From: Microglena sp. YARC
Lineage: Eukaryota > Chlorophyta > Chlorophyceae > Chlamydomonadales > Chlamydomonadaceae
Reading direction: 5' to 3'
Length of the DNA stretch: 64,000 bases
NCBI GenBank assembly: GCA_022414725.1
Contig: CM039466.1
Location: forward strand, 10,834,247-10,898,246
The notes below the pieces were generated by a model. The model had not been told where the DNA came from and did not search any database. It was given only the letters and a program-made list of their open reading frames with translations. Made by a program: the position numbers and the translations under genes. Positions 30,591 through 42,129 of this stretch are shown here, one piece after another. How positions within the stretch are numbered: position 1 is the stretch's first letter; each line of letters starts with the position of its first letter.

Positions 30591-30711
30591 ACCACCAAGG
30601 AAATTTGTCATTAGACATTTTGGCACATAAATATTTCTTGTTGTTCACAAGTCCCCCTTGACTCCGTCAGGCCGGGGGCACATTTGGATTGCAGTAGGGC
30701 ACCAGGACAAA

Positions 30712-30723
30712 TGTCATCATCAC

Positions 30724-30776
<53 letters not shown>

Positions 30777-30925
30777 CCACCATCACCATCACCACCACTA
30801 TCACCACCATCACTACCACCACCACCATCACCACTATCATTACCATCACCATCACCACCATCACCACCACCACCGTCACCACCATCTTCACCATCATCTC
30901 CAACAACCACAACAACATCACCACG

Positions 30926-30989
<64 letters not shown>

Positions 30990-31170
30990 CCATCACCACC
31001 ACCATCAATACCACCACCACCGCCACCACCATCACCATAACCACCATCACCACCATCACCACCACCATCACCACCACCATCACCACTATCATCACCATCA
31101 CCATCACCACCATCATCACCATAATCTCAAACAACAACATCACCGCCACCATCATCATCATCATCATTAT
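30712..31170 (+). repeat. CAT/CAC trinucleotide microsatellite
   Basis: Two pure CAT blocks and CACCAT mixtures. Opens a poly-His frame on one strand and Met/Asp frames on the other; not a gene. Confidence 0.92.
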
Positions 31171-31454
31171 CATAAGCGATTTGGCTTTTTGATTGATCAG
31201 CTGGTCAATTGAATGGCCAGATAATTGGATGGTGGATTAATGGCTTTATTATGGCCATGCTTTTATGTCACCGTCTGTGGGCGCAGAAAACATGGATAGT
31301 ATAAAAACTACTGCGCTGCACTCTTAAGCTAAGTCTGTAGATACAATACCAATACTAAGCAGCAGTCCAAGTACTACGAGGCCTGTAAAAGGCTGCCCTT
31401 CAGCGTGTATTGCATGAGTACACCGTTTAATTGAAGAGTATAATCCCGGTTCGG
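31171..31454 (+). repeat. Spacer with distant 60-bp repeat relative
   Basis: 31,266-31,312 reads CACCGTCTGTGGGCGCAGAA..CATGGATAGTATAAA, close to 59,459-59,500. It shares the GCCGTCT..GCAG core of the 60-bp repeat family. Confidence 0.5.
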
Positions 31455-31776
31455 CGAATAGTTCAATGGTTGATCATTTCGCTGGAGCTTTGCCTAACCA
31501 AATCGCTACCTGGAGCCCAACCTTGAAAGACACCCAATCCCTGGTAGCTCTTTCTGAAATGAAAAACAAAATCTGCTTCCAGTATATTACCCAATATATT
31601 GCAATGGTTGATCATTTCGCTGGACTGAAGAAGGTGCTGGGTTCGAATCCTTACGGGTGCGCTTTAGTGTTTGCGGTCGCTGTCTTCCGCCATGGTAGTA
31701 CTGTCCTTGTAAAGTAGCAGCCCGTTCACTACCCCCTACATGGCTCCCTTAATACCACGTCCTACCAGGCGTTAAC
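31455..31776 (+). mobile_element. tRNA-related SINE-like element
   Basis: TTCAATGGTTGATCATTTCG (A-box-like) occurs at 31,462 and again at 31,601. After the second, GACTGAAGAAGG resembles a Phe anticodon loop and GGTTCGAATCC (31,640-31,650) is a perfect B box, but the arms do not pair well, so it is not a working tRNA. Some 100 bases downstream the sequence ends in TTAATACCACGTCCTACC..GGCGTTAA, the hairpin also found in the 3' UTR of the LINE at 63.36 kb. A tRNA head plus a LINE tail is the classic SINE plan. Confidence 0.5.
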
Positions 31777-31831
31777 ATTACTTGGAAGGGTAGATAAGCG
31801 CACAGCACAACATTGAGGCTAGAGCCCAGTG

Positions 31832-31995
31832 TTTTTTTGGCGGAGCCCCCAGGGTTACCCATTTGTCCGTCTGTGTGTACGACCGACTGTCTGACCAAGG
31901 TAAAGCCTGACACGTCAGCCAACAACCTCGTAACCAACTCGCTTTCGTTGCCACCTGTCGCTCCGTCGCGAACACTCTCCGCCAATTTGTAGCAT
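31832..31995 (+). mobile_element. Single arm of the fold-back element
   Basis: TTTTTTTGGCGGAGCCCCC to CACTCTCCGCCAATTTGTAG matches one arm of 27,445-27,941, lacking the inner GGGGGCGGGAG palindrome. Confidence 0.75.
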
Positions 31996-32094
31996 CACAT
32001 GGGACGCTACATAGAACTTGTCTACGAGGTGCTACAAGTAGCACAAGTCCTACACTACGCATCTTGGTGTTGTGGGGGTGCTACGTTCGAGTTT

Positions 32095-32430
32095 TTTGGG
32101 CTTGCTTTTGGGGTTGCTTTTGGGCTTGCTTTTACTTTTGGGGTTGCTTTTGCTTTTGAGCTTGCTTTTGGGGTTGCTTTGGGGCTTGCTTTTACTTTTG
32201 GGGTTGCTTTTGCTTTTGAGCTTGCTTTTGGGGTTGCTTTGGGGCTTGCTTTTACTTTTGGGGTTGCTTTTGCTTTTGAGCTTGCTTTTGGGGTTGCTTT
32301 GGGGCTTGCTTTTGCTTTTGGGCTTGCTTTTGCTTTTGAGCTTGCTTTTGGGGTTGCTTTGGGGCTTGCTTTTGCTTTTGGGGTTGCTTTTGCTTTTGAG
32401 CTTGCTTTTGGGCTTGCTTTGGGACTTTTG
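32095..32430. repeat. 60-bp satellite (about five copies)
   Basis: Unit GGGCTTGCTTTTACTTTTGG..GAGCTTGCTTTTGGGGTTGC. Because 60 is divisible by three, every frame on both strands is open. The minus frame PKASSKAKATPKVKASPKAT is like a histone H1 tail, but no H1 globular domain is nearby, so I call it a repeat. Confidence 0.85.
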
Positions 32431-32545
32431 CAAAAAGCTGCTGGTAGCTCCCTGAAGGCGGCTAGGAGCACTGCGGTGCTACATAAAAAACTGGTTCATT
32501 TCACCTTTAAAACGTTGATTGAAGCTCTCCATGTAGGAAAGTGAA
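32425..32545 (+). repeat. Dispersed repeat D, copy 1
   Basis: GCAAAAAGCTGCTGGTAGCT..GGTTCATTTCACCTTT..CTCTCCATGTAGGAAAGTG; inverted partner at 38,185-38,335. Confidence 0.7.
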
Positions 32546-32613
32546 GAGGGGTACTTTGTAAAGACACCTGTACATTTCCTAATAACAAATGATGATTGTG
32601 GCAATCCATGCAG

Positions 32614-32672
32614 GAGGGTGAAGAGGGGAATGCGGCTTTCAATGCCCTGCAACAGGAGCTCTTATCTAGGAG
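32614..32672 (+). CDS. Possible small internal exon
   Basis: Between ATGCAG and |GTGAGT lies EGEEGNAAFNALQQELLSR plus two bases. Splice signals are good. The phase does not match the exon at 33,190 directly, so an exon may be missing between them or the call is chance. Confidence 0.3.
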
Positions 32673-32699
32673 GTGAGTTTGCCTTGGCTTGGTTTTGTT

Positions 32700-32930
32700 T
32701 CAATCTAATCCATTCCATTCCAATCCAATCCAAGCAAGTTCAATCCAATCCAATCCAGTCCAATCCAATCCAATCCAATCCAATCCAAACAATTCAATCC
32801 AGTTGAATCCAATCCAATCCAGTCCAATATAATCCAATCCAATCCAATCCAAACAATTCAATCCAGTTGAATCCAATCCGATCCAATCCAGTTGAATCCA
32901 ACCCAATCTGTTCCTCTCTGACCCAACCAA
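32700..32930. repeat. AATCC pentamer repeat
   Basis: CAATC/AATCC repeats with a ~60-bp higher-order unit including CAATCCAGTTGAATCCAATC. A short (CTGAA)n run follows at 33,130-33,160. Confidence 0.9.
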
Positions 32931-33189
32931 ACCATAGCCAATCATATAATGGTGTGCTGAGAATAATGCTTGCTTGTTGCAATCTTGCTTCCTTGCTGCA
33001 ATGTTGCCTTTCTTTTCCTGAGTATTTGTTGGAAGACCCCTCCCGGATGTTGTGGAGGGGGCTTGTCTTGGGCCAACAATGGCCTGTCGATGTACGATGC
33101 ACTGTGCTGTGCTGTGCTCTGCCGTGCTTGTACTGAACTGAACTGAACTGAACTATACTGTACTGTAATGTAGTGTAATAGTATTTCAG

Positions 33190-33395
33190 GTCTCACCACG
33201 AGAACAATAATTGATGCCCCAAAAGCAATAAACCGACTCATTGTTATGCTTGCAAGGATTTTATACAAGCTGGGATGGCATTCATCAATGAACTGCGGCT
33301 TGTCTAAGGATGATGAACATGAGTTGGACAGCATAGGACTGGAAGAAGTTATCGCCAAATGGCCCGTCGATATACAATGTACTGTATATGCCTGA
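33190..33395 (+). CDS. Terminal exon of an unknown gene
   Basis: After acceptor GTATTTCAG the plus strand reads 67 codons to TGA: LTTRTIIDAPKAINRLIVML, ARILYKLGWHSSMNCGLSKD, ending EEVIAKWPVDIQCTVYA. Composition is that of a folded protein (hydrophobic spacing, acidic C-terminal segment) and quite unlike the repeats around it. A decayed copy of its last ~10 codons (QQWPVDVRCTV) lies at 33,072-33,103. I do not recognise the family. The stop falls only a few bases before the satellite array. Confidence 0.45.
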
Positions 33396-34650
33396 ACCCC
33401 CTACCTTGTGCAGCTACTCCAAGGCCGACTAAGCATGACTGGCACCTCAACAGACCCCCCACGTACCCCCACCACCCACCCCTCACCTCTCTACCTTTTA
33501 CAGCTACTCCGAGGCTGACTTAGCATGACTGACGACCTCAATGGACCCCCACCTACCCCACCTACCCCACGGCCTATCTACTTTGTACAGCTACTCTGAG
33601 GCTGACTTAGCATGGCAGGCGGCCCTCATCAGACGCCACGATCCACCCCATTTACCCCCCAACCACCTACCCCACCACCTCTCTACCTTGTGCAGCTACT
33701 ACCTCAAGCCGACATAGCATGACTGACAGCCCTTTACCAGACGCGCTCCACCACCCATATACCCCCCCACACCACTACGCAGCCCACCCATATACCCCAC
33801 ATTAATCACCACTACCAACCACCTCTCTACCTTTTACAGCTACTCCGATGGCTGACTTTAGCATGGGTGACGGCCCTCAGCAGACCTCCACCCACCGCCA
33901 CCTATCCCCACCTCTCTAACTCGTGACAGCTTCTCAGAGGCTGACTTAGCATAGCAGAAGACGGCCCTCAGTTCAGACGCCCACCCACGCCATTTACCCC
34001 CCACCACCTACACCACCTCTCTCCTTTGTGCACTACTCCTCAAAGCCGACTTAGATGACTGACGAGCCTCACAGACCCCCACCCACCCCACCTATCCCCA
34101 CACCTCTCTAACTCGTACAGCTACTCTGAGGCTGACCTTAGAATGTACTGATGGCCTCACCAGACGCCACCCCACGCACTCGCGATTAGATGTAGGCAAT
34201 AATGGTGTGCGGTGTAGATTGCTACCCGACTCCACCATCTCTAACTTCGTACAGCACTCAGGAGGCTGACGGCCCTCAACTAGACGCCCCCCACCCCTTC
34301 TAGGCGCCCCCCCCCACCCTCTAACTCGTACAGCTACTCAGAGGCTGACGGCCTCAACAGACGCCCATGTCCCAAGCCCATCTACCTTCCCCACCTCTCG
34401 TAACTCGTACAGCTCTCAGAGGCTGACGGCCCTCAACAGAGCGCCCACCCACCGCCATCGTTACCTCCCTTCCACCTCTCTAACTCGTACAGCTTACTGG
34501 CAAGAGGCTGACGGCCCTCAACAGACGCCCATGATTGATCGTTCCCCCACTCGCCATCTACCCACCCCATCACACCTCGGATGATTCTATTTCCACTCTA
34601 ACTCGTTAAGGCTAACTCAGTAGGCTGACACGCGGCCGACTCAACAGACC
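33396..34650 (+). repeat. ~95-bp satellite array, forward
   Basis: Unit: CCTCTCTACCTTGTACAGCT then ACTCCGAGGCTGACTTAGCA..GACGGCCCTCA.CAGACGCCCACCC. About 13 copies with dense single-base indels. Confidence 0.85.
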
Positions 34651-34984
34651 GCGGCGGGCCGTGGCCTACTCCGGGATGGCAGTGGGAGGGAGCCGTGTCC
34701 TTGTCAGGCAGCTCGGCGCCAAAAATGCGTACTGTTCGGTCCGAGGCTATTGCTCTGCCTCTCCATGTAGGCGGGCGCCATTACCGTACCCCTGTAGGTT
34801 GTCCATGGCAAGAGCCGTTGATGTTACAGAGATGTTTCAATCAGAAGTCGCAACCTCTTTCATACCTTCATAGTATTCCAGCTAAAATCTAGAACGTTTG
34901 CTATTAGGATTCTACGCTAAGGGGGCAAGGTGGTGAAGTCTCGTATATGAGATGCGCGCGTCGAAGCATGCTAATGTAATTTCA
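34651..34984 (+). other. Spacer between inverted satellite arrays
   Basis: Non-repetitive. Plus-strand peptide MARAVDVTEMFQSEVATSF (34,806-34,862) echoes RATSD..ADAMFQSQETPSTF of the exon at 24.5 kb; weak. Confidence 0.4.
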
Positions 34985-36720
34985 GACCTCAAGAGTGTTG
35001 TTATAAGGTAAAGAGTTGGGGGGGTAGATTGGGTGGGGGGAGCCTGGTTGTAGGTGGGCGTCAGCCTCTGGAGGTAGGTGGAGGAGTAGATGTGGGTGTG
35101 GTGGGTGTTGGAGGGGGGAGAGGTGGTGGGGGGGCGTTGTTGGGGCTCGGTCAGTCCTCTGGTAACTGTGGGGTAAGTTGAGAGGTGGGGGAGGTAGATT
35201 GGGGTGGGGGGACTGATCGTCTGTTGAGGGGCCGTTAGCTTCTGAAGTAGCTGTCGAGTTAGAGAGGTTGGGAAAGGGTTAGATGGGTATATGAGGGGGG
35301 GGGGCGTCTGGTGAGGAGGCCGTTAGACAAGCATTGAGTAGGTTGTGAATACGTAGGTTGCTGAGATGAAGGGTGGGGGATGGGGGTAGGGAGAGTGGTG
35401 GAGGTGCGAGCGTCTGTTGAGGGGCGTCAGCCTCAATGGAGCTCATGTACCTGCTATCGGAGCTCTGCTAGAGAGGTGGGGGGGTGGGTGGGGTGAGTGT
35501 CTGGCAGCTTGGTTCGCCTGGTGGAGGCTGCGCATGGTGAGGCGATGGAGTGTGGGGGAAGATTGCATTTGTCTAGTCATTTCCTATCTTACTAGGTTGT
35601 CAGCTATGAGGAGGCGTTGTACGCTTGCTACCATGCAGACTGGGCAGGTGGTTTGGTAGGAATGGGTGGGTGGATAGGGCTCGGGAGGTGAGGGTTGTGG
35701 GGGCTCTGTTGAGGGTCGTTCATGTCATGCTAAGTCGGCTTGGGTTAGTGCCTGCACAAAGGCACGCAGAGAGATCGCGCTCTCTGGGCTTATGGTATGC
35801 GGCTAGGGTGGGGTTACAAGTGCGGGTGGGTTGGGGGCGCCAAGTGCGTCAGTAGTGATGGGACGTCGGGCTAGATGTGGAACAGGGAGGGGTAGGGATC
35901 GTGATGGAATCTGGCGAGACCCTCTCATAAGAGAAAGCTAGTAGCGGGAGTTGTTGAGAGAGCGTGGGGTCGATTGGTGGGTGTAGGGTGCGGGGAGATT
36001 GTAGCAGAAGCAATGGCAGGGTGTCGATGGGCTGGCAGCGTCACACGTAGACAGGCGAGTGGCAGGTCATGGAATGACCGTTAGGTCGAAATTATCGTGG
36101 CATGGTCGTGCTGCGCTGTAGAGTAGCTGTGTAATAAAAGGGTGGGTGAGGTGTGATGCGAGGGAGATTGTTGGTTGTCGCGGTCTCGTTGACCTGGCTA
36201 TGTTGGTGGTATGAGGTGTAGAGCTAGGTGGCGAGCGGTTGGGGTCAGTGGTTAGTTTGAGGTGTGGTGTGCGAGAGGTGTGGTGTGGTAGTGGAGAAGT
36301 GGGTGTGTGGGTTGTTGGGGCCCTTGTCTCAAGTCGTGCTGGTGTGAATGAGGTTCAGGTTGGGTGGGATGTGTCTAGGTTTGTGATGCTCCAGAGTTGG
36401 CCCTGATTGTCGCTTGGAGTTACGCTGCACAAGGTAGAGAGGTGGTGGTGTGAGCGCTGTGGGAAGGGGTAAATGGGGTGGGTGGGCCGACGTCGGCTGA
36501 TGAGGGGTCATGTGACATGACACATGCTCTGGCGCGTATGCTTATAGGGGGTCAGTCCGCGCTTCTGGGATGAGGTAGCTGTACACAAGAATTAGGCGCG
36601 AGGTGGCGTGGGGGGTTTAAGAGTTGGGTGAGGGGGAGGGGGGGGCATTGGAGGCGCGTCAGTCATAGGAGGCTAAAGGGTGTCGGTCTACCGGAGTAGC
36701 TGTAAAACGTTGAGGAAGGT
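34985..36720 (-). repeat. ~95-bp satellite array, inverted
   Basis: Same unit as 33,396-34,650 read on the other strand (GGGCGTCAGCCTCTG..AGCTGTCGAGTTAGAGAGG), highly degraded towards 36.7 kb. Confidence 0.75.
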
Positions 36721-38184
36721 GCGGGTTGGGTGGGTGGGACGGTATGGTACAGGTGGCGGTGTGGGGGTATTGAGGTGCAGTACATAGCTGCAGGTTCTCG
36801 GGGCGCGCCTTTGGGAGTTGTAGTGTCTTGTCACAAAGACGTAGAGGCGCTTCAGGCATAAATCAGCAGAGTACTGCGCAGGGGTGGTATATCGACGCGG
36901 GCGCACTATTGGGCGATTAACCAGTTCTTTCGACGAGGTATCCTGGCGAATGGTCGCTGTTTCCCAAGATCTGATCAATGACGCTTAGAAGGAAGAATTA
37001 AGGTGCCGCGTTGGTATTTTTGATGGAAATGGCCTAATATTCGGCATGTCATTGTGAGTGGAGCTGATTTGCACTGCAAGAAGCTTATATGTAGTCCGCC
37101 GGGCTTTCTTACGTGATATGCTGTTGGTGCGAAGTCCATCTCACTCTGTCGTTCTTTAGGGCTGGGCTCTCATGGTGGAGACTGAGTATAGGCTATTACA
37201 CTACATTACAGTCACAGTGATCAGTATTGGGAGTGGCTTAGGTGTGGCAGTTCAGCTAAGACGCAACATGGCTAAGTAGCTTTAGGCACGCTACTCATGT
37301 CCAATCAGTGTCGGTAGTTCTGGGGTAAATGCCATGAAGCTTGGACAGGAATTGGGGTCGGAGGTGCGCATTTGAGTTGCAGTTAGGAGTCCCATATGAG
37401 GCGACCAGCCCCCCTACCATGCAACATGGGACATCCGAAGTTCGCAGGAAGGGGTGCTTCCAAAAAAAAACGCACGTGGCAGAGAAAGAAGTAAGGATCT
37501 AGAGTGACACAGTGGGTGAGGCGCAAGATTGCAACAAGGCATTATTTCTCGAAGTCAGCCAGGATTCCATTATATGCATGAAATCTTGTTCGATGGGTGG
37601 GCATTTGGGAATGCTGAAGTGCAGGAGTTGGTTGGGTGGTGTTGGTGATGGGCTTTGAAGAGGTGCCCCTTACCATGACGATCGGGGACACAGATTTGAG
37701 AGTCGCCATAATTAGGATTTGTCCGTAGGTATGGAAGTCGCAGATTGAGTGGTGTTGGCGCAAGTTTTGGGGCTCTTTCATGTGTCTGGGGTGGGTGAAG
37801 TGTGAAGTTAGTTTGGAATGATGGATTCTGGGTAGGGGTGGGGAGATGGTTTTGGATAGTTCATTGTGTGGACTGGTTGGAGATGGAAGTGTCATACTCG
37901 GATTGTGTGGTTGGCTTTCTGGATGTATGGGTTGCGGATTTGGACGTCGATTGGGATTTGGATTGAACTTTGCTTGATTGTGGGGTGGAATTGGAAGTTG
38001 GATATGTTATGAAAGCGACAACCAGAGGCCAAGGCAAGACATCACCTCCTAGATAGACTCCTTTGGTTTGCAGCGCGCATTGGAATACCGCATTCTTTCA
38101 CCCTTGCATGATTGCCAATATCATGGTCTCATTTTGTTGTATTATAGGCAAATGTGGTGTCTTTTAAGAAGTACCGCCTCTTAT
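36721..38184. other. No feature recognised
   Basis: Unique sequence, noisy at its left edge. Open frames here are short and of low-complexity composition. Confidence 0.3.
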
Positions 38185-38400
38185 CACACTTTCCTACATG
38201 GAGAGGTTTCAATCAACGTTTAAAAAGGTGTGAAATGAACCAGTCTTTTTATTCGTCAATTTGCATCGCACGTGCTCCTATCGCGCCTTCAGGGAGGCTA
38301 CCAGCAGCTTACGGTTTTTTGCATAAGTCCCCAGCAAACGCGAAAAATGCAAGCTCCAAAAGCAAACAAAAAGCATTCCGCAACAGCAAAGCTTGGGAAC
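38185..38400 (-). repeat. Dispersed repeat D, inverted copy
   Basis: The reverse complement matches 32,425-32,545 over ~110 bases and continues into one degenerate unit of the 60-bp satellite (AGCAAACAAAAAGC side). Confidence 0.65.
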
Positions 38401-38724
38401 ATATGATCTTGATTTATGAATACCCAGCTTGTTCTTTGCTGTGGGGATTTTGTTATTGTATTAGCCTATTGGCAATTGTTACTGCTTGTTGAATGGTTCC
38501 GATTGTTATGCTTCATTATTTATTGGTTATTAGAGCCACTAACTTTCTTATCCATTTAATATATGAACGTCGGGGGACTAATATGCGATGATACTGTTCA
38601 CCTCCGTACTGTGCAGAGTGTTGTACCAGTAGCAATTTATTCGATTGCTTTATACTTCCTACTCTTGCTTGCACTGCTTTCTTCTCGCTAGCTGCCGTGT
38701 CCGCTCCACACACTACTTAATCTT
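38401..38724. other. No gene I can support
   Basis: A minus-strand open segment at 38,516-38,713 (…YGGEQYHRILVPRRSYIKWI…) has no start context or splice sites. Confidence 0.25.
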
Positions 38725-41129
38725 AATGCCCTACCTGACATGGCACAGTGCAAAAGCTGGCATGGTAGGTGCAGATGGAAGTGGTGGGGCAGTTTGGCTC
38801 TCTTCATGGTGTTTTGGGTGCTAAGTGCAGATTGGGTGGGTGCTGATGCAGAGTTGCCCCTACCTGACATGGCACAAGTCGCAAAGCTGCATGGGTAGGG
38901 CAGATGGAGATGTGAGTGGGGCAGTTGCCATCTTTCATGTGTTGGGTGCTAAGTTCAACGGAATTGGGGCAAGGGGTGGGTGTGATGCAGAGTTGCCCCT
39001 ACCTGACATGGCACATGTTTGCAAAGGCTAAGCATGGTAGGCAGATGGCAGGTGGTGGGAGCAGTTTTTGGCCTCTTTCATGGTGTTGGGTGCTAAGTGC
39101 AGGGATGTGGGGTGGGTGTGATGCAGAGTTGCCCTACCTGAATGGCTACATGTTGCAAAGGCTAGCATGCAGTTCAATGGAGTGGTGGGGCAGTTTGCCA
39201 TCTTTCATGTGTTGGGTGCTAAGGTGCATGGACTTGGGGTGGGTGTAGGATGCAGAGTTGCCCCTCCTGACATGGCACAAGTCGCAAAGCTGGCAATGGT
39301 AGGCAGATGGAGTGGTGGGAGCAGTTTGCCTCTTTCATGGTGAGGGTGCTAGGTTTCAGGATTGGGCAGGGGGGGTGTGATAGCAGAGTTGCCCTACCAT
39401 TGAACATGGCACAAGTCGGCAAAAAAGCTGGCATGGTAGGCCAGGATGGTGAGTGGGGGCATTTGCTCTTTCATTGGTGTTGGGTGCTAAGTTGCAGTTG
39501 GCGGTGTGTTGTGGATGCAGAGTTGCCCCTACCTGACATGGCACAAGTCGCAAAGGCTAGCATGGTAGGCAGATGGAGTGGTGGGGCAGTTTGCCTCTTT
39601 CATGGTGTTGGGTGCTAAGTTGCAGGATTGGCGGTGGGTGATGCAGAGTTGCCGGCCTACCTGTACATGGCAGCAAGTCGCCAATAGGCTGGCATGGTAG
39701 GCAGATGGAGTGAGTGGGGCATTTTTGGCATCTTTTCATGATGTTGGCGTGCTAGGTTCAGGGTTGGGGTGGGTGTGATGAGAGTTTGCCCCTACCTAAC
39801 ATGCGTACAAGTCGCAAGGCTAGCATCGGGTAGGCAGATGGAGTGGTGGGGCAGTTTGCCTCTTTCATTGGTCGTTGGGTGCTAAGTGCAGGATTGGGGT
39901 GTGGGTTGATGCAGAAGTTGCCCCTACCTGACATGGCACAAGTCGCAAAAGCTGGCATGGTAGGCAGATGGAGTGTGGGGCGTTTGGCCTCTTTCATGGG
40001 TGTTGGGTTGTCTTAGGTTCAGGATTGGGGGCAGGACTGGGTGTTGATGCAGAGTGCCCTACCCTGACATGGCACAAGTCGCAAAAGCTGGGCGCATGGT
40101 AGGCAGATGAACCTTACCGTCTACAGCTTTGTCCCATCCACATCAGTGCACGGTGGGGCAAGTTCTTTGAGCCTCATTCATGGTGCGGTGTGTGCCTCAA
40201 GTGCAAGGATTGGGCTGCCGGCGTCGTGTCTGCAGAGTTGTCCCACCATAGACCCCATGCGCACAGAGTCGCAACAGGCTTAGCATCATGGTAGCGCAGA
40301 TGGATGCTGTGGGGGCAGTTTGCCTCTTTCGATGGCGTTGAGGATCCGGTGCTAAGTTATCTGTGGGTCGTGAGGTGTGATGTCCCGAGATGCAACCAGT
40401 TGCCCACCCTACCTGACAGCGCACCATGCTCTGCAGAAGGCAGCTCTGGTAGGCAGATGGAAGTAGTTGGGCAGTTCCCTCTTTCATGGACTGGGAGATA
40501 CCGACTTCGGTTCCCAGACGGTGCCCTAAGCAATGCGAGGATTGGCGGACTGGGTGTGATGTCAGAGTTTGCCCCCTAACTCGACATGGCACAAGTCCGC
40601 AAAAGCTGGAGCATGGCTAGGCAGATGAGCTGGTGGCGGCAGTTTTGGCTCTTCATTGGTGTTGGGTTGCTAAGTGCAGGAATTGGGGTGGGTGTTGATG
40701 CAGAGTTGCCACCTACCTGACCATTGGCAAAACATGTTGCCGAAGGCTAGCATGCGTAGCAGATGGAGCAGAGTGGTGGGCAGTTTGCCGTCTTCTGGGT
40801 TTGGGGTGCTAGCGGTTCAGGGATTTCGGCAGGGGAGGGTGTATTGCAGAGTTGCCCCCTACCTGACATGGCACAAGTCGCATTTAGGCCTGGCCAGTCG
40901 AGGTGGCAGTAGTGAGTGGGGCCGGCAGTTTTGGCTCTTTCATGTGTTGGGGTGCTAAGTGCCCAAGATTGGGGGTGGGTTGTGATGCAGAGTGTCCCCA
41001 TACCTGACATAGGACAAGTCTGCAAAAGGCGCGCATGGTAGGCCAGATGGAGTGGGTGTGGTTCATTGTTTCGCGCCTCTTTTTCATGGGTTGATGGGTG
41101 CTACGGTCAGGATTGGGGGCAGGTGTGGG
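38725..41129 (+). repeat. ~135-bp satellite array E
   Basis: Unit: CTACCTGACATGGCACAAGT..GCATGGTAGGCAGATGGAGT..TTTCATGGTGTTGGGTGCTA..GATGCAGAGTTGCCC. About 17 copies with heavy indel noise; runs into the gap. Confidence 0.9.
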
Positions 41130-42129
41130 NNNNNNNNNNNNNNNNNNNNNNNNNNNNNNNNNNNNNNNNNNNNNNNNNNNNNNNNNNNNNNNNNNNNNNN
41201 NNNNNNNNNNNNNNNNNNNNNNNNNNNNNNNNNNNNNNNNNNNNNNNNNNNNNNNNNNNNNNNNNNNNNNNNNNNNNNNNNNNNNNNNNNNNNNNNNNNN
41301 NNNNNNNNNNNNNNNNNNNNNNNNNNNNNNNNNNNNNNNNNNNNNNNNNNNNNNNNNNNNNNNNNNNNNNNNNNNNNNNNNNNNNNNNNNNNNNNNNNNN
41401 NNNNNNNNNNNNNNNNNNNNNNNNNNNNNNNNNNNNNNNNNNNNNNNNNNNNNNNNNNNNNNNNNNNNNNNNNNNNNNNNNNNNNNNNNNNNNNNNNNNN
41501 NNNNNNNNNNNNNNNNNNNNNNNNNNNNNNNNNNNNNNNNNNNNNNNNNNNNNNNNNNNNNNNNNNNNNNNNNNNNNNNNNNNNNNNNNNNNNNNNNNNN
41601 NNNNNNNNNNNNNNNNNNNNNNNNNNNNNNNNNNNNNNNNNNNNNNNNNNNNNNNNNNNNNNNNNNNNNNNNNNNNNNNNNNNNNNNNNNNNNNNNNNNN
41701 NNNNNNNNNNNNNNNNNNNNNNNNNNNNNNNNNNNNNNNNNNNNNNNNNNNNNNNNNNNNNNNNNNNNNNNNNNNNNNNNNNNNNNNNNNNNNNNNNNNN
41801 NNNNNNNNNNNNNNNNNNNNNNNNNNNNNNNNNNNNNNNNNNNNNNNNNNNNNNNNNNNNNNNNNNNNNNNNNNNNNNNNNNNNNNNNNNNNNNNNNNNN
41901 NNNNNNNNNNNNNNNNNNNNNNNNNNNNNNNNNNNNNNNNNNNNNNNNNNNNNNNNNNNNNNNNNNNNNNNNNNNNNNNNNNNNNNNNNNNNNNNNNNNN
42001 NNNNNNNNNNNNNNNNNNNNNNNNNNNNNNNNNNNNNNNNNNNNNNNNNNNNNNNNNNNNNNNNNNNNNNNNNNNNNNNNNNNNNNNNNNNNNNNNNNNN
42101 NNNNNNNNNNNNNNNNNNNNNNNNNNNNN
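41130..42129. other. Assembly gap, 1,000 N
   Basis: Exactly 1,000 unknown bases between two different satellite arrays; the size is probably nominal. Confidence 1.

Noticed and set aside
30658..31212. Poly-His protein and Met/Asp-rich antisense protein
   Set aside because: Pure CAT/CAC microsatellite.
31600..31665. Functional tRNA-Phe gene
   Set aside because: B box is good but anticodon and T arms do not pair and the acceptor stem is absent.
32050..32471. Histone H1-like Lys/Ala/Pro tail
   Set aside because: 60-bp satellite open in every frame, no globular domain; kept only as a curiosity.
36980..38150. Genes in the quiet stretch
   Set aside because: Only short, low-complexity open frames and no splice-consistent chain.
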